From Chitinophagales bacterium (GTDB taxonomy: Bacteria > Bacteroidota > Bacteroidia > Chitinophagales > Saprospiraceae), in assembly GCA_022360175.1 (NCBI GenBank), contig JAKSDI010000193.1, positions 1 to 62,116 of the forward strand: DNA of 62,116 nt, read 5' to 3'. Numbering within the stretch: position 1 is the first letter of the stretch; every line of letters begins with the position of its first letter. The notes below the pieces were generated by a model that saw nothing but the letters and a program-made list of their open reading frames with translations, did no database searches and was not told the origin of the DNA. The position numbers and the translations under genes were made by a program. Positions 52,265-60,493 of this stretch are shown here, one piece after another.

Positions 52265-53035
52265 TTATTGAATAGCTCCTCCAATGATGAAAACCAGGTT
52301 TTCCAGGCTTGCATCCCTTTTAGGGAATAAAGCCTGCATACGGCTGTCTGTTACCATATTTTGCATGCCTTCCGGGCTATCGAAGTAAAATCTATGGATT
52401 TCATTCGGTTGCTTAATCAAATCATTAGTGGAGGCAAAAGGAATGAGGAAACGTTCGAAATGAGTACCAAATTCAGGGATGATTTCACAGGCTTGCTGAT
52501 GGTATTCCGCAAATTGATCTGCGTGCTTTTTACCTTCTTTGAGGTAAACCAGTGCAATGCCATATGTTTTTGTCGCATCACCGATTTCTCTGAAAAATTC
52601 GAAATCATCATTATGGGTAGTAAAACCGAACATCTTTTCGACAGAAGTTGCGATGTAGTCCTTTTTCAATTGTATGAATTCAGGATCTTGATCAAAAGCT
52701 TCTTTAGCTGCAATACTAGGGTAAACGGCGAAGTGAATTTCATCTGGTAATTCAATCTCACCAGCAGCGAGTATCTGAGGTTTGATAACCCGCTCAATTT
52801 TTGCTCCATATTTTTCGAGTAATACATTTCCTCGACTTCTCAGCTTTTCAAAATTTTTCTCCTGTCCGTCTTTCAGATAGAAAAAGGCAGTATTAATGAT
52901 CTGCTCGTCCTGCTCTACGGCAGGAGTAGAATGTGTACTTTCCATTGTTGTGGGATGTTGATTGTTTAAGAGAATAAAACTGCTAAAGGCGATTACTGAC
53001 AAAAGTGTCAGTATACTAATCGATAACTGCTTCAT
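52265..53035 (-). CDS. Exported dimeric alpha-beta barrel protein (NIPSNAP/DUF1330-like, two domains)
   Basis: A 256-residue protein with an N-terminal hydrophobic signal (MKQLSISILTLLSVIAFSSFILL). Two tandem ferredoxin-like domains follow. The second (YGIALVYLKEGKKHADQFAEYHQQ ... EIHRFYFDSPEGMQNMVTDSRMQ) resembles DUF1330/NIPSNAP. Such proteins often are accessory to oxidoreductases or mono-oxygenases. Placed directly before the SDR gene. Confidence 0.75.
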   Translation of the reverse strand: MKQLSISILTLLSVIAFSSFILLNNQHPTTMESTHSTPAVEQDEQIINTAFFYLKDGQEKNFEKLRSRGNVLLEKYGAKIERVIKPQILAAGEIELPDEIHFAVYPSIAAKEAFDQDPEFIQLKKDYIATSVEKMFGFTTHNDDFEFFREIGDATKTYGIALVYLKEGKKHADQFAEYHQQACEIIPEFGTHFERFLIPFASTNDLIKQPNEIHRFYFDSPEGMQNMVTDSRMQALFPKRDASLENLVFIIGGAIQ

Positions 53036-53107
53036 ATTTGCATTGAGTTTTGTTACTGATGCAAAAGTGAAGGCAAATAGTGGAAAGCATTTTTACGAGA
53101 GGGCCAT

Positions 53108-53959
53108 CTATTTTCCCGAAAGGGTCAATCTGAATTCAGAAGGAGAAATTCCGTAAAATTCCTTGAATTTTTTTGAAAAATGACTGAGGCTTTTGAATCC
53201 ACAATCATAAGCAACATCACTAATAGACAGGTCTGAAATAGCCAGGAGCTCTCTGGATTTTTCCAGTCTTTTCTGCTGAATATATTGTAATGGAGTAGTT
53301 TGGTAGATTGATTTGAACTTTCGTTTGAAAGACGATAAACTCATATTGCACAATTGTGCATATTCGGAGAGTGAAATCTCTGTAAATAGGTGGGCTTCGA
53401 TGATGGTTTTAAAATCTATCGTTCTTTTAGAAAAGAGGTTTTCCAGGATTTGTAAAACGTTGGGTGCATTATGAGTCTGCATTAAAAGCAGGATGATTTC
53501 TTTAGTCTTTAATACTAAGATATCGTCATTCGCTAATTGTGGATGCTCAAAATAAAAGAGAATGTCTTCAATGTATTTATCAATAGGGATAGAAGCATTG
53601 ACCAATGCCATATTGGAAGAGTACTTTTGTTTATCGTCCAGCAGAAAAGAAGGTAAATCACTGGAGTAAATCCTTCTTAACACATCAGGATGAAAATGCA
53701 CAGCTACTGCTTCATACATGCCAGTATCTTTGTTGGCTACCATTTGAGAAAGGTAGTTGCCACACTTCATTAATACAGATTGCCCCTGAGTAATGCACAG
53801 CGATTCTTCTTCTGAAATGGATTTGTACTCCCCTTCGCGGATGTGAAGAAAACAAGCCTCATCGGGCATCGGATTAGGCTTTTTGAAAGGGGGCTCTATT
53901 ACTGCTTTTTCAAAAAGCATTTTTCCAAATAAATCTATTCTTTTGTAATCAATAATCAT
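53108..53959 (-). CDS. AraC-family transcriptional regulator
   Basis: From the ATG at 53959 (GTG at 53965 also possible) the protein is 283 residues. The N-terminal ~160 residues look like an ExsA-type cupin-like sensor. The C-terminal AraC domain has two helix-turn-helices: EISLSEYAQLCNMSLSSFKRKFKSIY and SISDVAYDCGFKSLSHFSKKFKEFYGISPSEFR. It probably controls the neighbouring operon of NIPSNAP-like protein and SDR. Confidence 0.88.
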   Translation of the reverse strand: MIIDYKRIDLFGKMLFEKAVIEPPFKKPNPMPDEACFLHIREGEYKSISEEESLCITQGQSVLMKCGNYLSQMVANKDTGMYEAVAVHFHPDVLRRIYSSDLPSFLLDDKQKYSSNMALVNASIPIDKYIEDILFYFEHPQLANDDILVLKTKEIILLLMQTHNAPNVLQILENLFSKRTIDFKTIIEAHLFTEISLSEYAQLCNMSLSSFKRKFKSIYQTTPLQYIQQKRLEKSRELLAISDLSISDVAYDCGFKSLSHFSKKFKEFYGISPSEFRLTLSGK

Positions 53960-53993
53960 TGGCACTTAACTACCTGGAAAGGCTTGACTGGAG

Positions 53994-54281
53994 TTACTTT
54001 TTAAATCTCAGCTCGTGAGGGCTTGTTTTGGGTACTCTTTCTATTATCCCTCTGGCTTCAAGGTCTAATTTTATGGTGACAATATACCAAACTACCTTTC
54101 CATCAAATGTGTCAGATAGTTTTTCAATAGCCAGATCAGTTAAGTCTTCATAAGAAATCAGCTCTTTTTCTTTGATCGTTTCGAGAATAAAAGACTTAAT
54201 TAAATCGTACTTGCTTTTTAAAATGTTTACTCCTTTTTTTCCTTGAGGGTGTAGTGTTAAAATTCTTTCTTCCTGAGGCAT
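53994..54281 (-). CDS. DUF6958 family protein
   Basis: From the ATG at 54281 the protein is 95 residues: ILTLHPQGKKGVNILKSKYD, ISYEDLTDLA, and KVVWYIVTIKLDLEARGIIER, which match the DUF6958 winged-helix-like family. A TTG 18 codons upstream would extend it into a dispersed repeat and is less likely. Function unknown. Confidence 0.78.
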   Translation of the reverse strand: MPQEERILTLHPQGKKGVNILKSKYDLIKSFILETIKEKELISYEDLTDLAIEKLSDTFDGKVVWYIVTIKLDLEARGIIERVPKTSPHELRFKK

Positions 54282-54338
54282 TTCTTGAGTTTTAAGTGAG
54301 AAGGATTTAGTTATTAGCGCTCTGTCATATATCAAAAG

Positions 54339-54403
54339 CCGAGTTCAGTTGGAGTATTGATTTCGGAGAAATCATACCTTTTTTGTCTTAGGCAAAAGAA
54401 ATT
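54339..54403 (-). repeat. Dispersed repeat R2, copy a
   Basis: Read on the minus strand: a TTTTGC..AAG..AAAAAGG lead, then GGTATGATTTCTCCGAAATC and AATACTCCA, followed by a GAAC..GG end. It matches 59347-59412 (plus strand) at most positions. A shorter copy is at 57951. Copy a lies upstream of the DUF6958 gene. Confidence 0.7.
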
Positions 54404-54423
54404 TCGACTTCTCATTTGATATT

Positions 54424-55656
54424 TTACAGAGCATCCGTATTTCCATACTTCTTCTTTAAAACGTTCTTAGTTTGTTTATTGTTAGTGAGGCTCAAAGCTA
54501 ATTTTAAATGTTGTTGCTGTTTTTTGGGGTCGATTGCCTGATATAGATCAACTAAAAGGCAGTGGTAGTAAAAATTATCATCTAATTGGAGTTTAAGTGC
54601 TTCCTTTAAGGCTGTTTCATTTCCGTAGGCTTTCGCCAAAGCAAAGGTTCTATTTATCGCAGCAATAGGGGAGTACTCTATCTGTAATAGTCTGTTATAT
54701 GCCTGAAGGATATTTTCCCATTTTTCCTTGTTAGGCATGTCTTTGCGAGTATGCCAATAGGCAATTAATGCCTCCAGATAGTATTTTGAAATAGATGTTG
54801 CCGATTTTGTTAAATACCATTCTCCTTTTTGGATCAAGTCGATATTCCAAAGAGATTGATCCTGTTCATCAAAAAGAATAAACTCCCCTTTTTTGTTTAA
54901 TCGTGCATCAAAACGAGATGTGTGAAAGCAGAATAATGCCATTAATCCATTGGTCTTAGGCACATCTGTATAGGTGTTTTTACAAAGCATATACAATAAT
55001 CTCATCGCTTCATAGCACAAATCTTTGCGGATAGTATAGGAGGGATTAGAAGAGTAATAACCTTCGTTAAAGAGTAGATAGAGCACTGTCAAAACGCTAC
55101 TTAAGCGTTTGTTGATAGTCGTATTATCCAATTCAAAATGATCCAAATTTAAGTGCTGCAAATTCTTTTTTGCTCTATAAAGACGCTTATTGATGGTTGC
55201 TTTATTGGAAAGGAGTGCATTGGCAATTTCATCAATACCAAAACCACATAATATCCTTAATGCCAGTACAATCTGAGATTCGGGTGCATTACAAGGGTCA
55301 CAAACTGCAAAAATCATTTTCAGTTGGCTGTCCTGGATATTACCTTCAGAAATATCGATTTCGTAATTTTCTGATAAGGGAGTCGTATCTGTAATGGTAG
55401 GAGAGATCTTTTCATTGAAAATATTTTTGCGCTTGAAATAATCTTTCGCATTATTCTTGGCAACGGTATATAACCAGGATGTAGGATGCTCCGGTATGCC
55501 CTTCATTCCCCAGGTTTCAGCGGCTTTTAGAAAGGTATCACTGACAATATCCTCCGCAAGATCAATGCTGGATAGGCCAAATCGATTACAGATCACAGCG
55601 ACTAATTTGCTATATTCTGTACGGAATAAATGGGGTATGAGTTGATGCTGGTTCAA
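54424..55656 (-). CDS. ECF sigma factor with C-terminal DUF6596 domain (ECF42 type)
   Basis: A 410-residue sigma factor. Region 2 (FRTEYSKLVAVICNRFGL, DIAEDIVSDTFLKA-like, PTSWLYTVAKNNAKDYFKR) and region 4 (ILCGFGIDEIANALLSNKATINKRLYRAK) are followed by the ~230-residue DUF6596/TPR-like extension (VLYLLFNEGYYSS, RLLYML, RTFALAKAYG). This architecture marks the ECF42 group, which is genetically linked to DGPF/YCII proteins. The start is TTG within a TTGA overlap with the DUF2461 gene. No anti-sigma factor gene was seen; in ECF42 the C-terminal extension is thought to regulate activity. Confidence 0.9.
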   Translation of the reverse strand: MNQHQLIPHLFRTEYSKLVAVICNRFGLSSIDLAEDIVSDTFLKAAETWGMKGIPEHPTSWLYTVAKNNAKDYFKRKNIFNEKISPTITDTTPLSENYEIDISEGNIQDSQLKMIFAVCDPCNAPESQIVLALRILCGFGIDEIANALLSNKATINKRLYRAKKNLQHLNLDHFELDNTTINKRLSSVLTVLYLLFNEGYYSSNPSYTIRKDLCYEAMRLLYMLCKNTYTDVPKTNGLMALFCFHTSRFDARLNKKGEFILFDEQDQSLWNIDLIQKGEWYLTKSATSISKYYLEALIAYWHTRKDMPNKEKWENILQAYNRLLQIEYSPIAAINRTFALAKAYGNETALKEALKLQLDDNFYYHCLLVDLYQAIDPKKQQQHLKLALSLTNNKQTKNVLKKKYGNTDAL

Positions 55657-56309
55657 GATGCTGATAAGAAATCATTCAATGGTTTAGCCGCAAGCCAGTG
55701 GTTTAAAACAATATCGAGAATATTCTCCTGAAGGAAAAACTCAGGTGCTGCATGTTTTAAATAATAAAATTGCTTATTGGCCACCAAAGGCTCTTGTTCA
55801 AAAACATCTTTAAACTCCTTGGGGATTCGCTTCAGTGCTTCGCCCTGAATAGAACCGAATTGTTCGATAAAGTTTTTGTCTGACTTCAACTGTTGGAAAG
55901 TGGCAGTATCATTGGTTATCCGTTGGCGGATATGGAGTATAGTATCTTTGTCAGGCTTATAGTATCCCCCCATAATGCCACTATCTCCGGCACCAATACG
56001 GAAGGCTATACCTGGTAGTGGATGTTCTTTGGTACCTTTTGAAATATTGGCAAATAAGTGAGTGTTGTAGGGTGTCTTGTCTTTTGAAAAGCGTATATCC
56101 CGATTGATGCGGCCAATACATTTTTTGGGGTTAGGATTAATCTCGGGATCGTGTAGTTGCATTTTTGCTATTAAATCTTCTACAAAAGCGAGCATCGGTT
56201 TTTTTACTGCACTTTCATACTGCTTCTTATGCTCATGAAACCAGGTTTTGTGGTTGTTGCGAGCCAGGTCCTGGAAAAAGTCAATGTAGTCTCGGGTGAA
56301 ATAAGCCAT
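55653..56309 (-). CDS. DUF2461 family protein
   Basis: A 218-residue protein with the DUF2461 signature: FFQDLARNNHKTWFHEHKKQYE, CIGRINRDIRFSKDKTPYNTHL, and GGYYKPDKDTILHIRQRI. Function unknown. Its stop overlaps the sigma-factor start, and it lies between the DGPF gene and the sigma factor, which makes it part of the ECF42 operon. Confidence 0.9.
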   Translation of the reverse strand: MAYFTRDYIDFFQDLARNNHKTWFHEHKKQYESAVKKPMLAFVEDLIAKMQLHDPEINPNPKKCIGRINRDIRFSKDKTPYNTHLFANISKGTKEHPLPGIAFRIGAGDSGIMGGYYKPDKDTILHIRQRITNDTATFQQLKSDKNFIEQFGSIQGEALKRIPKEFKDVFEQEPLVANKQFYYLKHAAPEFFLQENILDIVLNHWLAAKPLNDFLSAS

Positions 56310-56462
56310 TTCGATTGATTTAAAGGGTGCAAGCTTGTTGAATCAAATTAATGAAATCTGAGTAATTAGTGAACAGTATAAGGACCCCAGAAGGGATGAA
56401 AAATATTTGTCCACTAATTACCCGAATTTCACCAATTAAGATGCTTGTTAGTGTGTTGAAAA

Positions 56463-56807
56463 TTACATATCAAACACCATCACATCTCTTACTTCAACGG
56501 TTCCATTGTGTAGAAAGATAGGGCATCCTTCTGACATTTTCACAGCTTCTTCCAAATTCTCTGCTTTTACAATAGTATAACCGCTGATGTACTCTTTTAC
56601 TTCTACATAAGGACCATCAGATACTACTGCATCTTTAGAAACTGTTTTACCTTCCATACCCAGAGCATCAGTGGAAACCAAACGATTTTGAGCGGCTATA
56701 CCTCCAATCCAATCCTGCCATAATTTGACCATGGCTTGCATTTGCTCAGGAGAAGGCTTGGGAGCATCGTTCTGTTCATTTCTGAAAATCATCATAAATT
56801 CTTTCAT
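56463..56807 (-). CDS. YCII-related (DGPF-type) protein
   Basis: A 114-residue ferredoxin-like protein: MKEFMMIFRNEQN start, a DGPY motif in VSDGPYVEVKEYISGYTIVKA, and EEAVKMSEGCP. DGPF proteins are the conserved partners of ECF42 sigma factors and are usually their regulatory targets. It heads the operon DGPF - DUF2461 - sigma; 153 bases separate it from DUF2461. Confidence 0.9.
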   Translation of the reverse strand: MKEFMMIFRNEQNDAPKPSPEQMQAMVKLWQDWIGGIAAQNRLVSTDALGMEGKTVSKDAVVSDGPYVEVKEYISGYTIVKAENLEEAVKMSEGCPIFLHNGTVEVRDVMVFDM

Positions 56808-56924
56808 AAAATCTTATTTTTTAGTGTTTCTATTATCATTACGATTGAGCTTTTTCAAATAGGACACTTTTCTTGAAAAAAATAAGAATTATGTCCGAAA
56901 TACTCTGAAGCCTTTGTGAATGGA

Positions 56925-57746
56925 TTAGGAGATATCTGGAATTTTTAATTGAACAGAAAGGTATTGGCTAAAGGAAACTTCAGATGGTGTTTTGTCGATA
57001 AATTTTTTTATTTCCTTGATCATGTGATTTTGATCATAAAACCCATTATTGATAGCTATAGATAAATAATCTGTGTGATTGGCAGAAGATAAATCATAGA
57101 GGAGACTTTTCAGCCTTAAAAGCCTTAGATAAAATTTGGGGGAGATATCCATGTTTCGGGAAAACCACCTCTGCAAGGTTCTGGGAGTGAGATATAAGGT
57201 CTTACACAATTCATCTACTGTATAGATCCGGGGATTAACTAAATTGATGATGGAACTATCAGTAGGACTGAGGTCATTTCCATTGAATTTTTTATCTAAA
57301 AAAACGGCTAGTAATTGTTCTACTTCACCATCACTCCTGGATTCAAATATTTGATGTTCTAATCTTCTAATGTCATCTCCAAATATATCTTCAGCCAGAA
57401 GGATAGGGGAGTAGGTTAACTCTCTGGAAGAAATTGCTGATAATTTTACCAAAGGAAAAACACCTAATGGGCGGAAAGCAATCTTTATAATATGGACATT
57501 AGAAGAAGGGATTATTACTATAGGTTTGTCAATAAAAGTAAATAGGCAGCTTTTATTGACTTCAAATATTTTATTGCCGTATGAAATGCTCAGGTGACCA
57601 CTCAATAGAATAATTAATTCAGGGCTCGCTTCAGGAAAACCAATGGTTTGTGGTACAAAATCATGAAAGTTTTCAGATTTTATTACGACAGAAGAGTCGA
57701 TCCATTGGCTTGATGGGCCGGGTATATTCAAGCTTTTAATCTTCAC
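56925..57746 (-). CDS. AraC-family transcriptional regulator (DUF6597-type sensor)
   Basis: A 273-residue protein with a cupin-like N-terminal part (LIILLSGHLSISYGN) and an AraC DNA-binding domain at about 180-260 (YTVDELCKTLYLTPRTLQRWFSRN, NGFYDQNHMIKEIKKFIDKTPSEV). The start is GTG at 57746. It is divergent from nothing on its 5' side and precedes the DGPF operon on the same strand with a 117-base gap. Confidence 0.87.
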   Translation of the reverse strand: MKIKSLNIPGPSSQWIDSSVVIKSENFHDFVPQTIGFPEASPELIILLSGHLSISYGNKIFEVNKSCLFTFIDKPIVIIPSSNVHIIKIAFRPLGVFPLVKLSAISSRELTYSPILLAEDIFGDDIRRLEHQIFESRSDGEVEQLLAVFLDKKFNGNDLSPTDSSIINLVNPRIYTVDELCKTLYLTPRTLQRWFSRNMDISPKFYLRLLRLKSLLYDLSSANHTDYLSIAINNGFYDQNHMIKEIKKFIDKTPSEVSFSQYLSVQLKIPDIS

Positions 57747-57918
57747 GTTTATGGTTCGTTTATATGTCTTCTTATCTATCAGATAAAATTTTTAGAGGCA
57801 TACCCTTATTCGTGCCTATTATTTTATGCATTATAATCTTTACGAGTGCTTGTAATATTTAAAAAACAAAGTAAAGCCTTCGGAGCAGTCATAGGCTTAT
57901 TGAAAATGCTCATGATGG

Positions 57919-57947
57919 ATATTCCGACTTCGGATGAAGTCGAATAT
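57919..57947. terminator. Strong hairpin downstream of the third AraC gene
   Basis: ATATT and CGACTTC (57919-57931, one unpaired C) pair with GAAGTCG and AATAT (57936-57947) around a GGAT loop. It lies between the two AraC genes. No T-tract follows on either strand, so it may be part of the adjacent R2 repeat rather than a terminator. Confidence 0.5.
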
Positions 57948-57950
57948 TAT

Positions 57951-57984
57951 TGGTGTGATTTCTCCGAAATTATCACTCTGATAG
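57951..57984 (+). repeat. Dispersed repeat R2, copy b (short)
   Basis: TGGTGTGATTTCTCCGAAAT followed by TATCACTCTGATAG matches the central part of R2 copies a and c with a few changes. The flanking GAAGTCGAA also occurs beside copy a. It lies at the 3' end of the AraC gene at 57994. Confidence 0.55.
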
Positions 57985-57993
57985 TGGTGTAAA

Positions 57994-59022
57994 TTAAATT
58001 TGTTCTTTCATGCCAGACAGGTTACCAGGGTTTATTTTATAAGCCAGAGGTGGCTTGCCAAACCAGTTTTTAAACGCATGGACAAAGGCGCTTGGCTCAG
58101 AATAGCCCAAAAGATAGGAGGTTTCTTTGATGCTAATATTTTTAGCCAGGCAATCTATAGCGATTGATTTTTTTATATCTGTAATCAAAGCGGAGTAGGA
58201 GGTGTTTTCTTTTTTTAACTTTCTCTGAATACTGCGCTCAGAAAGGTTCAATTGGCGGGCAATGGTTTCTAATGACGGGAAATAAGGATCAAGTAAAGCA
58301 TATACCAGTGATTTCACAGTATCAGAAAATTGCTCAAGCTGCTTCATCTGTTGAGTCAATCGCTGGCAGGCCAATTTTTCTAAGTGAATGAGTAGTTCAT
58401 AGTCGGCATGAATGATCTTTTTATCAAGTACTACTCTGTCGAAAACAAGCAGGTTTTGAGAGCGATTCCATTGGATAGGGCAGGCAAATAGGTGTTCTAA
58501 CTCTTTCTCATCTCTAGCTGGATAAGCAAGGTGTAGCTCAATGGGTTTGTGCTGTTGCAGGCTTAAAAAATAGACTTCTTTGTATGCGAAAATCATGGAA
58601 GTCATAAGTAATTGCCAGCATGCCTCAGGAGATTGGCTAAAGCTTGTTTGGTCGGTTTCAAAAATCAAAGACACTTGCTGGGAGTTGGTTTTGTAATCCA
58701 GTTTCAATACTGTACTAAGGAGGTTGAAGTATTTACAGGCATTTTCGAGGCCTTCTTTTGTGGTTTTGCTTGCTTGAATAAGTTGTCCAACCACACCTAA
58801 TGCTGCTATATTGGCTTGCTCACCAAGTTTGATTCCCAATTGATTATCTCCAGTCTTTTTAATTAGCCATTCCAGGAATAGAGCAAATTGTTCGAATGAG
58901 ATAAATGTATCACCCTCAGCGATATTTAGATGCTCTATCATAATCGATGCATCGATGCCTTGTTTTTGAGCAATTTGTAGCCAGCTTACCAAGATGGATT
59001 TGGCAATAACTTTCTTTTCCAT
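57994..59022 (-). CDS. AraC-family regulator with arabinose-binding-like N-terminal domain (OruR/ArgR type)
   Basis: A 342-residue protein. The N-terminal ~200 residues (LGIKLGEQANIAALGVVGQL, LLMTSMIFAYKEVYF) match the PF12625-type ligand domain. The C-terminus has SLETIARQLNLSERSIQRKLKKENTSY and SIKETSYLLGYSEPSAFVHAFKNWFGKPPLAYK. It may respond to a small organic ligand. A 419-base gap separates it from the lipoprotein gene. Confidence 0.9.
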   Translation of the reverse strand: MEKKVIAKSILVSWLQIAQKQGIDASIMIEHLNIAEGDTFISFEQFALFLEWLIKKTGDNQLGIKLGEQANIAALGVVGQLIQASKTTKEGLENACKYFNLLSTVLKLDYKTNSQQVSLIFETDQTSFSQSPEACWQLLMTSMIFAYKEVYFLSLQQHKPIELHLAYPARDEKELEHLFACPIQWNRSQNLLVFDRVVLDKKIIHADYELLIHLEKLACQRLTQQMKQLEQFSDTVKSLVYALLDPYFPSLETIARQLNLSERSIQRKLKKENTSYSALITDIKKSIAIDCLAKNISIKETSYLLGYSEPSAFVHAFKNWFGKPPLAYKINPGNLSGMKEQI

Positions 59023-59217
59023 TCCGGAAGATAAAAAGAGATTAGAGGAAGCTCATCAGATTGTCGTGATATCTCAATTCATTGTCGCTTTTTCTCCATT
59101 CTGTTATTTGAACTTGCCTCAACTTTGTAAGGAAAGAAATACTAAATGATTTCATAGCCTTGCTGTAATGGCGAATGCTGGTTATGATTGATACGATTAA
59201 CAAACAATATAGAAGAA

Positions 59218-59286
59218 ATCCACAAATTCCACGGATCGCACGAAAGTTTTGATAATTCGTGGAATAAGTGTCATTCGTGGATTCCA
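59218..59286 (-). repeat. Dispersed repeat R1, copy 2
   Basis: On the minus strand: GGAATCCACGAATGACACTT, ATTCCACGAATT, ACTTTCGTGCGATCCGTGG, AATTTGTGG. It corresponds to the plus-strand copy at 39938-40006. Both copies create short spurious reading frames with a similar translation (STNDTYSTN and STNGTYCTN). The rest of the gap from 59023 shows no gene. Confidence 0.65.
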
Positions 59287-59346
59287 ACTATAAAAACTTG
59301 TACACTAGCTACAAGCTGGCGCATAGATTATAGGGGTAGAGATGGC

Positions 59347-59412
59347 ATTTTCTTTTTTGCTTAAGTGAAAAAGGTATGATTCTTCCGAAATCAATACTCC
59401 ATCCGAACATGG
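59347..59412 (+). repeat. Dispersed repeat R2, copy c
   Basis: A TTTTTTGC..AAGTGAAAAAGG lead, then GGTATGATTCTTCCGAAATC, AATACTCCATCCGAACATGG. It matches copy a (54339, opposite strand) over about 65 bases and lies directly upstream of the lipoprotein gene, including its first possible ATG at 59376. Confidence 0.7.
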
Positions 59413-59441
59413 TACAAACTTCAAATCAAAAATGGGTAATA

Positions 59442-60332
59442 ATGAAGAAAATTATTTGGATGCTCACATGTGTTGCAATTGGTTTATCAGGGTGTGGCAT
59501 TGCTGATATTAGTCAGTCTTATACACTTCCACTAAATCAATCGAAGCAAATTGCTGCTCAAAAAATAGAGGAAGTAATACAGGCACAAGGCTTTGACATC
59601 ATGCAGCACCACAATTTATATTCACTGGAAGTGACAGATCACTGGCGAGGGTTCTTAGGCAAAATAGCAAAGCTTTGGCCAGAGCCTAAAACGACTTTCA
59701 GCTTTAAATACAATTTCAATACTTTCGATGGAAGTGCTACCTTCCTTACAGGTAAAAAAGAAGGGAATATCATTGGTGTACAAAGCTGGGAATTTTATGA
59801 AAAAGATAAAGGAGGGGAGGATTTTGTGAATAAGGACACAGGTGATAAGCACAACCCGATGGAATTTGGGATAGTCGTGCTACATTATTTTATAGAGTTA
59901 CCTTATCGGCTGAGGAATGCTCCCATCAAACGGTACTATGGACAAAAAATGCATAATGGAAACCAATATGATCTGGTATTTGCCAGCTGGAAAAGCGAAG
60001 CACCTAACAAGGAATACGATCAATACATCCTTTGGATAAATATGGAAACCAAGCTTGTGGATTATTGCATTTATACATTGCGTAGTAATACCAATCCTTT
60101 TACTCGCCATAAATATGGTTCTATTGCCTATATGGATTACAAAGATATAGATGGATTTAAATTGGCTACTCAGATGCCTATCATGCTAGATGATGGGGTA
60201 GTCACTGCTGCTAGCCTGGATGAGTACTTCCATCGATTTTCTATTCACGATTTTTCCTTTGGTGATTTTGAAGAGTCTGTACTTTATCCTTTGCCTGGCT
60301 TGGAAAAGAAGATGGATTATAAAGAAAAATAG
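59442..60332 (+). CDS. Lipoprotein of unknown function
   Basis: From the ATG at 59442 the 296-residue protein begins MKKIIWMLTCVAIGLSGCG, a signal peptide with lipobox LSGC. The upstream ATG at 59376 lies in repeat R2 and would hide the signal. The body contains SLEVTDHWRGFLGK, WPEPKTTFSFKYNFNTFDGS and several aromatic strand-like segments. No family was recognised. Confidence 0.78.
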   Translation: MKKIIWMLTCVAIGLSGCGIADISQSYTLPLNQSKQIAAQKIEEVIQAQGFDIMQHHNLYSLEVTDHWRGFLGKIAKLWPEPKTTFSFKYNFNTFDGSATFLTGKKEGNIIGVQSWEFYEKDKGGEDFVNKDTGDKHNPMEFGIVVLHYFIELPYRLRNAPIKRYYGQKMHNGNQYDLVFASWKSEAPNKEYDQYILWINMETKLVDYCIYTLRSNTNPFTRHKYGSIAYMDYKDIDGFKLATQMPIMLDDGVVTAASLDEYFHRFSIHDFSFGDFEESVLYPLPGLEKKMDYKEK

Positions 60333-60362
60333 AATGATAAGCAGTGTTTGAGTATTTATATC

Positions 60363-60475
60363 AAGCCGATATAATAGGGCATTGAGCGTTTAGTTTTCTT
60401 GTCTGAGATACTAAATTCCAATGCTTTACCAATATCGGCTTTTGCTAATTGATTGTATCTATTGGTAATGGCATT
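60363..60475. other. Nested inverted repeats forming alternative hairpins
   Basis: AAGCCGATAT (60363-60372), GCATTG (60379-60384) and TTTAGT (60389-60394) pair in order with ACTAAA (60410-60415), CAATGC (60419-60424) and ATATCGGCTT (60432-60441). The right arm can instead pair downstream: AATGCTTTACCAAT (60420-60433) with 60461-60475. The two folds exclude each other. The region lies between convergent genes and contains no gene. Confidence 0.55.
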
Positions 60476-60493
60476 TTCTAGAGACAGCTTGCT

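Noticed and set aside
59042-59287. 81-codon minus-strand frame in the gap before the lipoprotein
   Set aside because: It starts within repeat R1 and has no domain; the matching copy at 39938 gives a similar false translation.
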